DNA from: Pyrenopolyporus hunteri
Lineage: Eukaryota > Ascomycota > Sordariomycetes > Xylariales > Hypoxylaceae
DNA: 64,000 nucleotides
Assembly (NCBI GenBank): GCA_902806595.1
Contig: CADCXC010000011.1
Location: 992,001-1,056,000, forward strand
Reading direction: 5' to 3'
The notes below the pieces were generated by a model. That model did not search any database, was not told the DNA's origin, and was given only the letters and a program-made list of their open reading frames with translations. Of this stretch, positions 38,401-49,067 are shown piece after piece. A program made the position numbers and the translations under genes. Every line of letters begins with the position of its first letter. Positions within the stretch are counted from its first letter, which is position 1.

Positions 38401-39881
38401 ACTATTTTAGAAATGAAATATATTGGTACTTAAAACCTAAGCAGTCCTCACTTAATTGCTTTGAAGAGCTCTCAATTGCTTCATACCGTAATCTGCTATG
38501 ATAGCATGGCCTAACTCTGAGTAGATTATCTAGTTGCTTCCTTGAAATTGCAATACCTCTTTTGAAGGATATCATGACAGGTGGCCGGAAAACGGCTGTT
38601 TTACACGTTATAGCGCTTTCTTTCTTTCTTTTACTAAGACTTGATAGCATAAGGAGTGGAAGGCAACTTACTTAATAAAAATTCAAGTTCTTATAGTTAT
38701 GAACGGGGCATCAATACAAAAGATATCCGTGGGTAGGTGTTTAGGTATCGAAACAAGATTAGGAAACTAGTCAGTGGTATTAAGAAACGCAGAGATTTGT
38801 GCACCCCGTCCTTAAGTTCTAGGTATGGAGATAATCGGATATGTACCTACACTTGGTAAGGGCTCTATATTACCTTATACCGTACCTATTGGCCCGAGAC
38901 TTTCTGCTGGCTCGGTGAGGCGGGACGAGACACGCCGCTTTTATGAGACGGGCTAAGTGGCTCTTCTACCAAATTAAGTTGTTGAGCAAACAACCGAGCT
39001 GGAAGATGGACGAAGGACCACATGTTAATATCATGCTAATAAGAATTAAACTCTATGCCTAAGTAAATTCAATAATGTGTTTGGAGGATCAACTTTACGG
39101 GGACCCGGTTAGAGTAATATACGGGATTAAGGGATTTGCGTTTGTTTCTTGATTTAGTCTGGGTCACGAGTAGGAAAGACAATAATGATTGTTTCCCGTC
39201 TTGTTACTTATATGGAGATATTATACCTATTTGACAGTTTTCCACTATACTTTTATAAAGGGTCAAGGGGTTAAGGTTTAGGGGCATACCCCCTTTTGAT
39301 CTTTGATGATAATTATACTATGTCTAAGGGCTCTCTCGGGTTTACATAGTAGTTCTTAGAAAAAAGAATACCAAAATCTTATAATTACCTACTTAGGTCC
39401 CTAGGTACTTACCTACGTCTGCTTCTGCGAGCTTCTCCTCTTAGGTAAGGAGGTAGACCTGAATAGAGGGGCCCCGAAAAATTCATATACTCAAATGTAG
39501 CATATTCTTCTCTATCATTTGCGTAAATGGAAGGTATAGTACGATACGCGTGGCCTAACGATGCCTGTGCTTAGGCGCCTCTTATCGTGCGTAGCGCGGG
39601 GCTAATCAAGCTGAAGCTCAGAGCCGTACCGAGGCGTAGGTAACCCATTTGCATTGCGTAGGCGTGCGTAGGCCTGAGCTCCTTCCACCTATATCAATTT
39701 CATACAGTCTTCAACCAAATCGACAAATTCAGGCGAAGTACTTATAACTACCCTCCTTACACATAGGTAGCCCGCAACTCTTTACCTATTCCCCACGGAT
39801 CAACTTTTGCGAGAACCCTTAGGGACACTCTCTTCATAAGCTCGACGAATCATAGGTGACCCCGCCCACCGTTTGCCCGTC

Positions 39882-40568
39882 ATGGCTACCAATCCCTACG
39901 AAGGTAAGCTACACCCACCTTCATGCAATCGGTTTAGCACCGAGGCATGTGCAATACCAAGGGACTAAACACATAATCGCGCCCGCATAGTCGAACACGG
40001 CATAAACGCCCCCGAGCGTCCCCCTCACCGGCGGCGTCCCGACATGTCGAGCTTCACCTCGCACCTGCACTGGATCGCGCCCGACGCCGACGGCGCGCAC
40101 CGGCGACGCGAGCACGCGGGGCCGACGCCGGTGGACATGGCGGCGCTGTTCCGGCTGGTGCAGGCGCAGTTCGAGGTGCTCGCGCGGGACGCGCCGACGG
40201 CGGAGAACCGGACGCTGCTGGAGGACCTGATGGGGGCGCTGGAGCAGGACGTGGCGTCGCCGCCCGAGAGGGTGCCCGGCGTGAGCCAGGAGTTCCTCGA
40301 CGCGCTGGACCGCGTGCCGCGCGGGAGCCTCAAGCCCGAGGCCGCCTGCGCCATCTGCGCCGAGCGCTTCCTCGACGACCCCTACCCGCTCGTCGTCCAG
40401 CTGCCGTGCCACGAGCAGCACAAGTTCGACCTCGAGTGCGTCGGGCCCTGGCTGCGGAGTAAGGGCTCGTGCCCGCTGTGCAGGAAGGACTTGACGGAGA
40501 AGAAGGTCGTGGAGGTCCCGAAGGATGACGACGAGGAAGAAGATGATGTCGATGGTTTGTATGGTTGA
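39882..40568 (+). CDS. RING-type E3 ubiquitin ligase candidate
   Basis: Exons 39882-39903 and 39991-40568 give 199 aa; the 87-nt intron is supported because splicing joins MATNPYE to VEHGINAPER and on to RRRPDMSSF. The middle (about 50-125) is helical and acidic. The RING lies near residues 136-180: CAIC, then LPCHEQHKFDLEC and WLRSKGSCPLC. An Asp occupies the place where RING-H2 proteins have the second histidine (HKFDLEC). The tail is a highly acidic stretch (DDDEEEDDVDG). It probably transfers ubiquitin as a soluble E3; the substrate is unknown. The coding sequence is strongly GC-rich compared with its flanks. It is convergent with the small mitochondrial-type gene 297 bp downstream. Confidence 0.85.
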
Positions 40569-40865
40569 GTATTGCTAATGAAGTTCTACGGAGAAATAGC
40601 GGGATACGGAGTTGGGAGATACCCCGAAAAAAAAAAAAAAAAAACAATTCAGCTACGAGGTCATTGGGGTTAACACAATGAAACTTTGTGCGTGGTTGAA
40701 GCTTGTGATTGCATTGATATCCATATATGGCTATAACTTAGCCGCCAAACTCCCGGACTTGAATGCGAAATTTTTTCGAAAGGTATAGCAAAGTTCTTGC
40801 CAGACCTCTTTCAGAATGACCATCCTCCTTCCTATTAACCTTACACATATGTACACATATATTTA

Positions 40866-41282
40866 CTAGGGTCTGCCCTTCTTGGGTGCATCGCCGGCGG
40901 TGCTAGCCTTCTTTTGCCCGCCGTGTGTCCGGTCCTCCTCCTTGCCACTTCCGGCCTCAGCGAAGCCCTTGTTGCCGGGACTCTCGTCAAGGGGGTTACC
41001 ATTGCTCTCTTTAGCGGCCGCGCTGACCTCGCTGTCGGGATCTGTCTTGTGCGGATTGAAGGCTGCGTCCTTCTTGGTGGCGACCTCCTCGTCGGTGCCG
41101 CTCTGCGTGTACTCGTGAGTCTTGGGCTTGAAGGATTCGCGGTCCATGTCATCCTTGTAAGGGGTGCGCAGCATTGCCGACTGGTGAATTTGTCTGGTTG
41201 CAGCAAGACGACCAGTGGTTGGCTTCAGAAGAGCTCCGGACCGAGCTCGTAGAGCTGTGCGCATAGCTGTGAAACTTGACAT
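40866..41282 (-). CDS. Small conserved fungal protein, probably mitochondrial
   Basis: Single exon, 138 aa. The first 35-40 residues (MSSFTAMRTALRARSGALLK and following) are rich in Arg, Ser, Thr and Ala with no acids, as in a mitochondrial presequence. The rest is hydrophilic and predicted disordered: YKDDMDRESFKPKTHEYTQS, DEEVATKKDAAFNPHKTDPD, then NPLDESPGNKG and a Lys/Gly-rich end. No enzyme domain. Proteins of this pattern (KDDxDRExLKP...AFNPxKTxP) are widespread in Pezizomycotina as I recall, but their function is not established. Confidence 0.75.
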   Translation of the reverse strand: MSSFTAMRTALRARSGALLKPTTGRLAATRQIHQSAMLRTPYKDDMDRESFKPKTHEYTQSGTDEEVATKKDAAFNPHKTDPDSEVSAAAKESNGNPLDESPGNKGFAEAGSGKEEDRTHGGQKKASTAGDAPKKGRP

Positions 41283-42307
41283 GTTTGTATGTATGGGATT
41301 GCTGGCAGATTAAGGGGTGACTGTGGTATGAAGAATCGGAATGTCGATTGATAATATTGCCAAACTTGAATTACCATGCCTAGGCACCTAGGTATGTTTA
41401 TCTTTTTCAGTTCTATGTTGTAGCTGTAATGTTGACGAGTTCGATATAAAAGCTTAGGGTGATCCCGTAGTGACGTCACCGAATCGACTCGGGGCCCGGG
41501 GTGCAAGGTAGCACAGCGGATGGGAGCTAGGTACTAGGTACCTATTGAAAGCTCCCCACTTCAGATTCTGGTGTAACACTTGCACACTTGACGCTGAACT
41601 TTTCTTCCCACTCGAGTCCGCTTCAACTCATTTCACCGAGAACCATCATCATCTCCTCCGAGCCTATATCTACCTCACGTATCGAGGTCAAACAACGCGA
41701 CCCTATAGCGCAGATTCGTTTACGTCTGGTGTGATTCCTCCTAATGAGAATTGCATCTTCCCGCCGATGGTGTTCTAGGATCCTAGTCTTATAGACGCTA
41801 CAGCTGTTCCTTATATCTTCTTCCCACGCGGCTTTGCCATCCCGAGTCATCCATATTCTTCGTCTTATCATGGCCCGCTCGTTTATTTTGACAGCTTCAA
41901 GTGAAAATTCTAAGTTTTATGAGCCCTTCTTCCATAATGTGTATGCAGACTCGGCCTGGAAACAGTAGAATACATCTCAACAGGATAGCGAGGAAACACT
42001 CAAGCACAAATCCAAGATAATAGGCACCAAAGCAGCCATATATCATATTCAACGCCGCCATAGTAGAATGGATTATAAGAAGAAGTTCAATAAGGGTTAA
42101 ACATGGCTAGTAAGCAACTCTCATTTAGGGGTATACGGCTGCTAACTCCTCCAGCATTACCTGTCCTACGCCTTGGACGGAAACCAACCACGTTCGCCTC
42201 ATCATTATGTGCATCGCATCAACCATATGACAATATATATTAAGAAATCGAAGAACTTTCCCTCATGAATGTCCCATTTTCGTCATCACACAGGTGTCTG
42301 GGTGTTC
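41283..42307. other. Intergenic spacer
   Basis: About 1 kb between the small mitochondrial-type gene start and the 3' end of the GPI-protein gene. Contains a CACCTAGGTA motif near 41387 and TAGGTACTAGGTACC near 41527-41542. No gene seen. Confidence 0.4.
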
Positions 42308-43060
42308 TTAAACCAGCAACGCGGCGGCCACGGCGAAACCAGCAGCGATCCTGCCATCCGCCGTAAAGATGCCGCCGGCCTGTTGAGATACTGTCGTGGT
42401 GACGACGGCGTTAGGAGTTGGCGTGGCCGGTGAGTTGGTAGTATCGGTATCGTCTGCATCGTCGCCGCCGTCGGTATGGTCATCTTCTGTGACGGTTGGA
42501 ATCGCTGGTGTCGTCCTGGTGCTAGTAGAGGAGGACGAGATCTCATCGTCTATGGTAGAGGTTGCCGTCCTGGTTATGGTATTGCTGGTGGTGGATGTGA
42601 AATCGTCATCCGGGAAGCTGCCTCCGCTACTTCCGTCGCAATCGTCGCCAAGGTCGCAGCAGTATCCATCGTCGGTACACGTACCGAAGTCAGGACAATA
42701 ATGGAGTCCGTCTTGACAGCATGTGCCATCGAAAGGCATGCAAAGGTCCCCGCATTCTGTCTCACCGATATTACATGAAGCCTCACCCCCGCTGGATCCA
42801 CTGCACGTCTTCCCTATCGGACAGCATGCGTTCGGGACGCAGTAGTAGCCATCGAGGCAGTACTCGTCGGTGTTATCATTGCAACAGACGCCGTCGATGG
42901 GCATACATCCGTTCTCACACCTGACCTTGCCCGCGCCACAAGTGGCCAAGACGTTGAGGAGCTTGCTTTGCGCGAAGCTCTTCGGCAAGCCAGAGCGCGC
43001 CAGTGGCTTCGTAGCCATAGCTACTGGCGCGGCGAAGAGGAAAAGAGTCAGAGCGTGCAT
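42308..43060 (-). CDS. Secreted GPI-anchored protein with two 10-cysteine repeats
   Basis: Single exon, 250 aa. A signal peptide (MHALTLFLFAAPVAMA) is followed by two tandem cysteine-rich units. Unit 1 (about residues 41-86) and unit 2 (about 95-140) have the same order C, C, C, CC, C, C, CC, C, ten cysteines each, with shared landmarks CMPIDGVCC and CMPFDGTCC. Next is a Ser/Thr/Asp-rich stalk (TSTTSNTITRTATSTI and similar), suited to O-glycosylation. The C-terminus is a short hydrophobic tail (AAGFAVAAALLV) after small residues, as for GPI attachment. It is likely a cell-surface or wall protein. The cysteine pattern is granulin-like in its paired CC, but it is not the CFEM pattern. Confidence 0.85.
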   Translation of the reverse strand: MHALTLFLFAAPVAMATKPLARSGLPKSFAQSKLLNVLATCGAGKVRCENGCMPIDGVCCNDNTDEYCLDGYYCVPNACCPIGKTCSGSSGGEASCNIGETECGDLCMPFDGTCCQDGLHYCPDFGTCTDDGYCCDLGDDCDGSSGGSFPDDDFTSTTSNTITRTATSTIDDEISSSSTSTRTTPAIPTVTEDDHTDGGDDADDTDTTNSPATPTPNAVVTTTVSQQAGGIFTADGRIAAGFAVAAALLV

Positions 43061-45805
43061 CGTGCCTTTCAGTATCCTGTATGAGATCTTTGGTCGAGAT
43101 CCACAAACTTGGTGGTTGGGCCGCTTGAGGGCTCTGGCGGTGTAAGGTTGGGGAGGTGCTGGAGGGGAAGTAAACTTATCACAGTCTTGCCATCGGCTAC
43201 CGTGCTCCTTTTATCCTCATATCTCTTCCTACCCTCATCTCGCACCCCATCTTGAAGGGTGCATACCAGCTTACCATCAAAGGCCTCGACTGCCTGGATG
43301 GGCTGAAAAGCCAAGAGGCTAGTTTCTTTACCAGACAAGGGAGTTGCATTCACAGGGTGTGAATACCCACCGGTCCAGTTGTCACTACTATACTAGAGCC
43401 CCCAATAGCTGGGCATCTTTTTTCTATTAGCACATTCGGTAGGCCTGAATAGGTTCGGGCGAACTCACGTCCGTATGACCGTCTGGGTACCCAAAGATTA
43501 AGTCGGTAAGGTTAGTTTACAGAAGGCCCTTAGGGCCGTGAATTTTTGATCCACGGTGATTCGGTGGAAAGTCTCTATAATTCCACTAGCACTCAACAAG
43601 TATACTTGGCATCGTTTGGCTTGTGCCTCCTCCGCTTCTACCGACCGCCCATCATTATATCGCGCGAAGATAGAACAATCACCTCAAAACTATGGGTCGA
43701 AAGATTTACAAGATAAGCGAAGAGGAACATAACTCTATCGAGATACAAGGCTCTTAGCTACGAGCAGCACAAGGGGTACTCGTTCTAATGCGGGTGAGCA
43801 TGTCCGGCACTTTCATCCTGCTCGTGATCCTTCTCAAGAAAAAAGTTGAGGTGATAGAGAGAGAGATCACTACTAAGGTATGTCGCGCTTTGCGTCTTGG
43901 CTTGGGCTAAATCAAGATTATTAGTCATACCGCGTCTCCAGCTGAAAATGAACCCTGGGAGTGTATAGTCCGTTTTGGGCCATAGTCACGCCTCTTCACC
44001 AATACTTCTCGTCGTTGGGGTATCAAGGGGCAACTAGCCTTATTAGAAAAACAAGGGTCCGTTGAGCTGGCATCCAGCCGCAATGCGGAAATCCTGGTCG
44101 AATGACCTGGGCCCAAATTTGACTGCCAAGACTCTGCTGAACTCCAGAGGTTCATCGTGATCGTCTTCCGTTAGGCTAATCCCGCGAAATAAGTATGTCG
44201 AGACATTTTCGTGTCAATCATCTCGACGTGGCTGGCGATGCGCTCCTCATTCCGCGCCCCCAACTTGAGCGTTCTCGAATAGGTAATGATCACCACCTTA
44301 GCCTTAGCGAGAAAAGCAGCATATGTTTTCGTTTCCGCTTTCCTCTCGCTATGAAGGTTCGAGTTGGCATGTCGACGGCGGATGGCTTGCAGAAGACCAG
44401 CAGCAGGCCTGTAAAAGGCCTGCAAAAAGACTTGGCGTTGGGTGAGAAAAGCCGAGTGGCTGCGGTGCCGAAACTTCAACCACCCAGTACCTTGCAGTTC
44501 GTCCGATTCAACAGCTACAATAATTTGGTAAAGTATTATAGCATAGTCTGCTCTGATGGCCTATCTAGGCAGGGACCGACATTACTATCACTTAGCATGA
44601 CGGACACGGCCTCGTCTATCTCCTTTTTGACGAACAGCCATACTCTATGGATGACCAGGTTCATTAGACTCATTCCACAATGCGCCGCCTAGTATATATG
44701 GAGTATTATTGCGAGTCGCACGGAGAGGCTCTACATCTCGTGAGGGAAAGAAAAAGCATTCCCGGCTACGAAGCCATCGTATCCGGTTCGCCTTATCGAA
44801 TGGAGGCTGTGTCATGAGATGATCATCCGTCTAGCCGTGACACATTACGCCCCTTACCGAATGGATATATGTATCCGCGATGTTGTACCTGGGATGCAAT
44901 AAAGCCGAATGTTCCTACGCCGTCGCACGGATTCCAGCGGCTCGAGGAGTCTTATCAGTCGATGAATGACTGGCTGAATTTGAATGAGGATTCTTAAGGC
45001 TCGTATGGCGAGAAACAGCGAGATGACAAAAATGTATATTCTCATGTTCATCTATGTGATAAGGCTTAGATCGGACCGCATTTACGACAAGGGTCAAAAC
45101 GAGTCGTATTACCTTTGATGTCCATCCACTCCGGACCATGGGATCTCTCATGTTTAGACGCACTCAAGTCCTTGAACTCTGGTGCATCGGTGGTGGGCAA
45201 TCAATGACGGGATTTCAACCTTAACTCGAATAGCGAGGACCGACTTGGGACCAAAATAGTATTCGTACATTGCGGTACTTTATTGAAGGGATGCCTGCCG
45301 ACATTTATACCTAATATATGTCTACCTACTTACGCGAATGCATCGATCCCTGAGCGAGATTCCAACCGGCCTCTCAGTTTTCGTGAGTTGCATTCATGGT
45401 CCAAGGATATCGTGGCTCGAAACTTCGAAACCATGGCCCTCATTCATCATTACTCTCACCAGAGCTCATCTACAATCAAACAAACACGGCCGCCGCAGCT
45501 TGCATTGAGCCTATTTTCTGCATCTCATCTCCCGTCGCAGTTCAGTAGAAGCTATTCCATGTCTTCTCGCTTATGCATCACGAAAGGATGGGGGAAAACC
45601 ACCCATACGCACGCTATGATACCAATTCTAACGTTTATCTCTCTTTTTCCTTTTCGTGTTGTTCTATAGAGACTTGGGTCGCGTTATTTTGCTGGTGGTC
45701 GTCCAAATTAATCCGACTGCTTTGAAAAGCAATTGCCCATCCTAAGTGATAGTAACGCTTCTTCTAGACGGCATATAGAATTGGCTTCTCAGGAAATACG
45801 TCAAT
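43061..45805. other. Intergenic region, no supported gene
   Basis: About 2.7 kb. Overlapping open frames at 44171-44692 on both strands (103-166 codons) lack known motifs and splice support. The last few hundred bases should hold the promoter of the MFS gene. Confidence 0.4.
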
Positions 45806-48517
45806 ATGTCTATTTCGGCAGCAGAAACCGCTACCAACTCCATAGATATCCAAGCGACGTGGGAAGATAGGGGGCTGTACGACATCGAGCTGGTTGGCAC
45901 GACGTCTAGACTAGCTGCGAAGACTAGTACCCCCCAAGACGATGAAGGCACCGAATATCCCTCGGGGCTCAAATTATACCTGGTTATCCTATCTCTGTGT
46001 TTAGCTGTCTTCCTCGTCGCTCTCGACCAGACTATCATCGCCCCGGCTCTGGGCGCTATCACCGGCGAGTATGCAAGTGTTAAGGACATCGGTTGGTACG
46101 GCAGCTCGTACCTCCTGACCTCCACTGCCCTTCAGCCGCTGTACGGCAAGGTCTACCGGATCTTCGACATCAAGTACTCCTTCCTAGGCGCCGTCGCGCT
46201 CTTCGAACTCGGAAGCCTGGTCTCCGCCACAGCGCCCTCTTCCACCGTCTTCATAATCGGCCGCGCCGTAGCCGGGATGGGTAGCGCCGGCTTGTTTTCC
46301 GGGTCGATCGTCATCCTGTCGTACTCTCTACCTCTTCGAAGACGGCCGATCATGTTTGGTATGTTTGGCTGTATGTGGGGTATCGCGTCCGTCGCCGGAC
46401 CCCTGCTTGGCGGCGCCTTCACGGACCATCTCACTTGGAGATGGTGTTTCTATATAAATTTGCCCGTTGGAGGTATTGCTATGGTAGTGATATTTTTCTT
46501 CCTTAAGATCGATCGGGCCAATAATCCGGATAACCGATCTATCCTCTCGCGGGTCCTGGAACTCGACTTGATCGGAGCCGCGATTTTGATCCCGGCGATC
46601 ATCATGCTGCTCCTCGCGCTCCAATGGGGAGGCGTTCAGTTTCCGGTACGTACGGTGGCTCGAAACTATGGCTACGGCTTTCTCGGGGACTATCATTGAC
46701 TTTGGATGTTGTAGTGGAACAACCGACGCATTATCGGCCTATTTGCTGGTGCTGGTGCCATGGCCCTGGCCTTCATTGGCATTGAGCATCACCAGCAGGA
46801 TAAGGGGCTGCTACCTCCGAGGTTTTTCAAGGACCGGAATCTGCTGTGCGCTATGTTGGTGAGTCTACGCACTTCAAATCGATCCTATTAGGAGCCGATC
46901 AAATACATCTCGAGAGTTGAAGCATTATAGAAAGCAATTGCTAATAACGAATACCGCAGTTCGCATTCTTCTTCGGCGCCTCTTTCTTCCCCCTGATCTA
47001 CTATCTCTGTAAGAATAATCTCACCACACCAATGCCAACACACATACCCGATCAAGGTGTCTAATCTGCTGCAGCGCTTTACTTCCAAGCCATCCAAGGC
47101 GACAGCGCCGTCAAAGCCGGAATTAAGCTTTTGCCTCTATTAATCTCCGTGGTCATCAGCTCCATCGTCTCCGGCGCACTGATCACCGCGACAGGTTACT
47201 ACAACCCATTCATTCTAATCGAGATCGCTATGGTCGCCGTCGGCGCGGGGCTGATCACGACTCTAGACTTACACACCCCCTTCGCCCGCTGGTTCGGATA
47301 CCTGGTCCTCGACGGACTAGGCGTCGGGGTCGGGTTCCAGGCCGGCGTCGTAGTAGTGCAGAACGTAGTCTCCAAAGAACTAGTTCCGCAAGCCACCTCC
47401 TGCGTGCAATTCTTCCAGGTAATAAACAACCCCTTATCCGCCCTCCCCCTCTCCCCACGCCGGACCATAAGCAAATTTTCCGCCAAACCGCCAATTCAAA
47501 GAATTTCCAGAAATTCAAGTTGAAGACCCACTTTATTACAGGGGTGCGCTAAAGCTATAGGGTTTACAGCGCATACAACCACTAAATCTCCCTGTAAATA
47601 TAGGGCTTATAGCGCTCAATACCGCTATAAAACTCGTCGCATAAACCTTACGCGTTTTATGCACTTATTACACTTACGCAATACCACTGAGCCATTTAAA
47701 ACCTACCTCTTTCTAAATAGGATTAATTATTAATTGAAGCGACTACTATATTTAATCGCATAGGATTGTCGCTATTCGACAGGTTGTAATTAAATAATGC
47801 GTACGTGGGTAGGTAAGGTAAGTACCTAGGTAGGTAATTGAGTAATGCTTCGGTACGTACTTTTTTGAATACTGTATTACATAATCGCGGGGTACCTAGG
47901 TACAATGAGATGCCCTGAAGGTAAGGGGAGAATAGCGCTGTAAGCCCTATAACTTTAGCGTACCCCTGTAATTAAAGTGGGTCTGACATCTGGAAATTCT
48001 TTGAATTGGCGGTTTGGCGGAAAAATTGCTTATGGTCCGGCGTGTCTCCCTGAAACTAACACCCAAAAACCCCCAGTCCCTCGGCGGCGCGCTCTCCATC
48101 GCCATAGCGCAAACCGTATTCCAAAACGGCCTCATCCTCGGCCTCGCACAGACCGCGCCACGTCTAAACGCGTCAATCTTCACACACAGCGGCGCAAGCC
48201 AGATCCGCAGCGTCCTCGCGTCTCTGCACGAAGATCCGATGCTCCACGCCGTGCTAGCCGCGTACATGCGCGGGCTACGCCAGACGTACTACATCTCGGC
48301 GGGCGCCGCGGGCGCCGCGTTCGTGGCGGCGCTGGGCCTGGCGTGGAAGAAGATCGAGAAGAAGGGCAAGAAGGACGGGCCGGCCGTCGTCGCGGCGACC
48401 TGCGAGACCTGGCGCCGCGCGTGCACCCCGATGGCCGAGTTCGACACGTTTGAGGAGGGCGCGGGCGAGCTCGGGGCTGCGGCGAAGGTGCACGAGAGGT
48501 CCCGCGAACGGGTTTAG
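45806..48517 (+). CDS. MFS drug:H+ antiporter, DHA2 (14-TM) type
   Basis: Five exons (45806-46645, 46715-46858, 46960-47008, 47075-47418, 48077-48517) give 605 aa. A polar N-terminus of about 55 residues precedes the first helix (YLVILSLCLAVFLVALDQTI). Family landmarks follow: ALDQTIIAPAL (motif D1), LYGKVYRIFDIKYSF (motif A region), IGRAVAGMGSAG (motif B) and GPLLGGAFTDHLTWRWCFYI (motif C and the WRW-FYINLP block). The hydrophobic segments fit 14 helices and the C-terminal tail is cytosolic. Such carriers export toxins or drugs across the plasma membrane; the substrate is unknown and no biosynthetic cluster is adjacent. The last intron is 658 nt because it contains a 589-bp transposon; without it and one target copy it would be 63 nt. 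The coding exons are intact. Confidence 0.92.
47456..48044. mobile_element. Non-autonomous TIR DNA transposon inside an intron
   Basis: Terminal inverted repeats of about 117 nt (47456-47572) and 110 nt (47935-48044) begin with CACGCCGGACCATAAGC. The first 56 bases of the two ends differ only around one A/T position; further in there is a small indel and a few C/T differences. TCTCCC directly before (47450-47455) and after (48045-48050) is a 6-bp target-site duplication. The 362-bp interior has no transposase frame, carries subterminal motifs resembling the TIR (ATAGGGCTTATAGCGC near 47600) and two CCTAGGTA palindromes. The element is non-autonomous. The superfamily is not assigned: 6 bp is not the standard duplication of hAT, Mutator or Tc1/mariner. 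Confidence 0.9.
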
Positions 48518-49067
48518 AGAGGGATAGGTGGGTCGTGGGGGTGGTTGTTTAGGATGTACGATGGATATTGTCGATATGGTGCCTGATTATCTGCCTACCT
48601 ACCTACCCAGGTAGGTAGGTAGGTACATACGGTCGATTTCGATAAGAGTAGAAGACCTATAGGGCGACGGTGAGCGGATTGTGCGTTCGACAAGAAGACT
48701 AGGCCCTAGCTTGAACATAGGGTAATAATGGGTTAGATCAGGACATCAAACGACCTTGTTTGCAAAGTCATATCATTCATCTGTAGTGACATCTTTAGAA
48801 GCTGAGGGCCACTTCGCAACTTGGTAGAGTCAGCACATCAAACCGAGAATAGTCCCAAAGTCGTACGTTATTTTTATTTTCTTACACCAGTATCTAGTCG
48901 AGGAAGTCAGCCAAAGCGGGATCCTACCCAGCTAATTTCGTCGAAGAAGAGTGCTCGCTCCATACGTAACGGTATGGGCAAACCGAGTATATCCGTCACG
49001 GCCGGGCGCCTTGTTCCACCAATCATCCATACCAAATTCCATCATTAGATCGACATCGTATAGTAGC
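48518..49067. other. Convergent intergenic spacer
   Basis: A 550-bp 3'-to-3' spacer between the MFS and Argonaute genes. It has a palindromic CTACCTACCTACC / GGTAGGTAGGTAGG motif at about 48594-48626. Confidence 0.45.

Larger units (their letters stand above)
25234..39881. other. 14.6-kb gene desert
   Basis: No reading frame with a recognisable domain was found on either strand. Open frames are short and overlap. The region carries several CCTAGGTACC-type palindrome clusters (near 26735-26855, 27660-27710, 28318-28335, 28610-28690, 39388-39412), homopolymer tracts and a trinucleotide microsatellite. From about 30 to 39.8 kb the composition is AT-leaning with many in-frame stops, as in old mutated repeats, but no full element ends are seen. 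Long non-coding RNA, UTRs of the C2H2 gene and decayed transposons are all possible. Confidence 0.45.

Noticed and set aside
44171..44692. Overlapping frames on both strands (103-166 codons)
   Set aside because: No family motif, no splice signals joining neighbours, and no way to prefer either strand.
47419..48076. MFS gene disrupted by the transposon
   Set aside because: The element lies wholly within an intron whose donor, branch site and acceptor remain; the exons join in frame.
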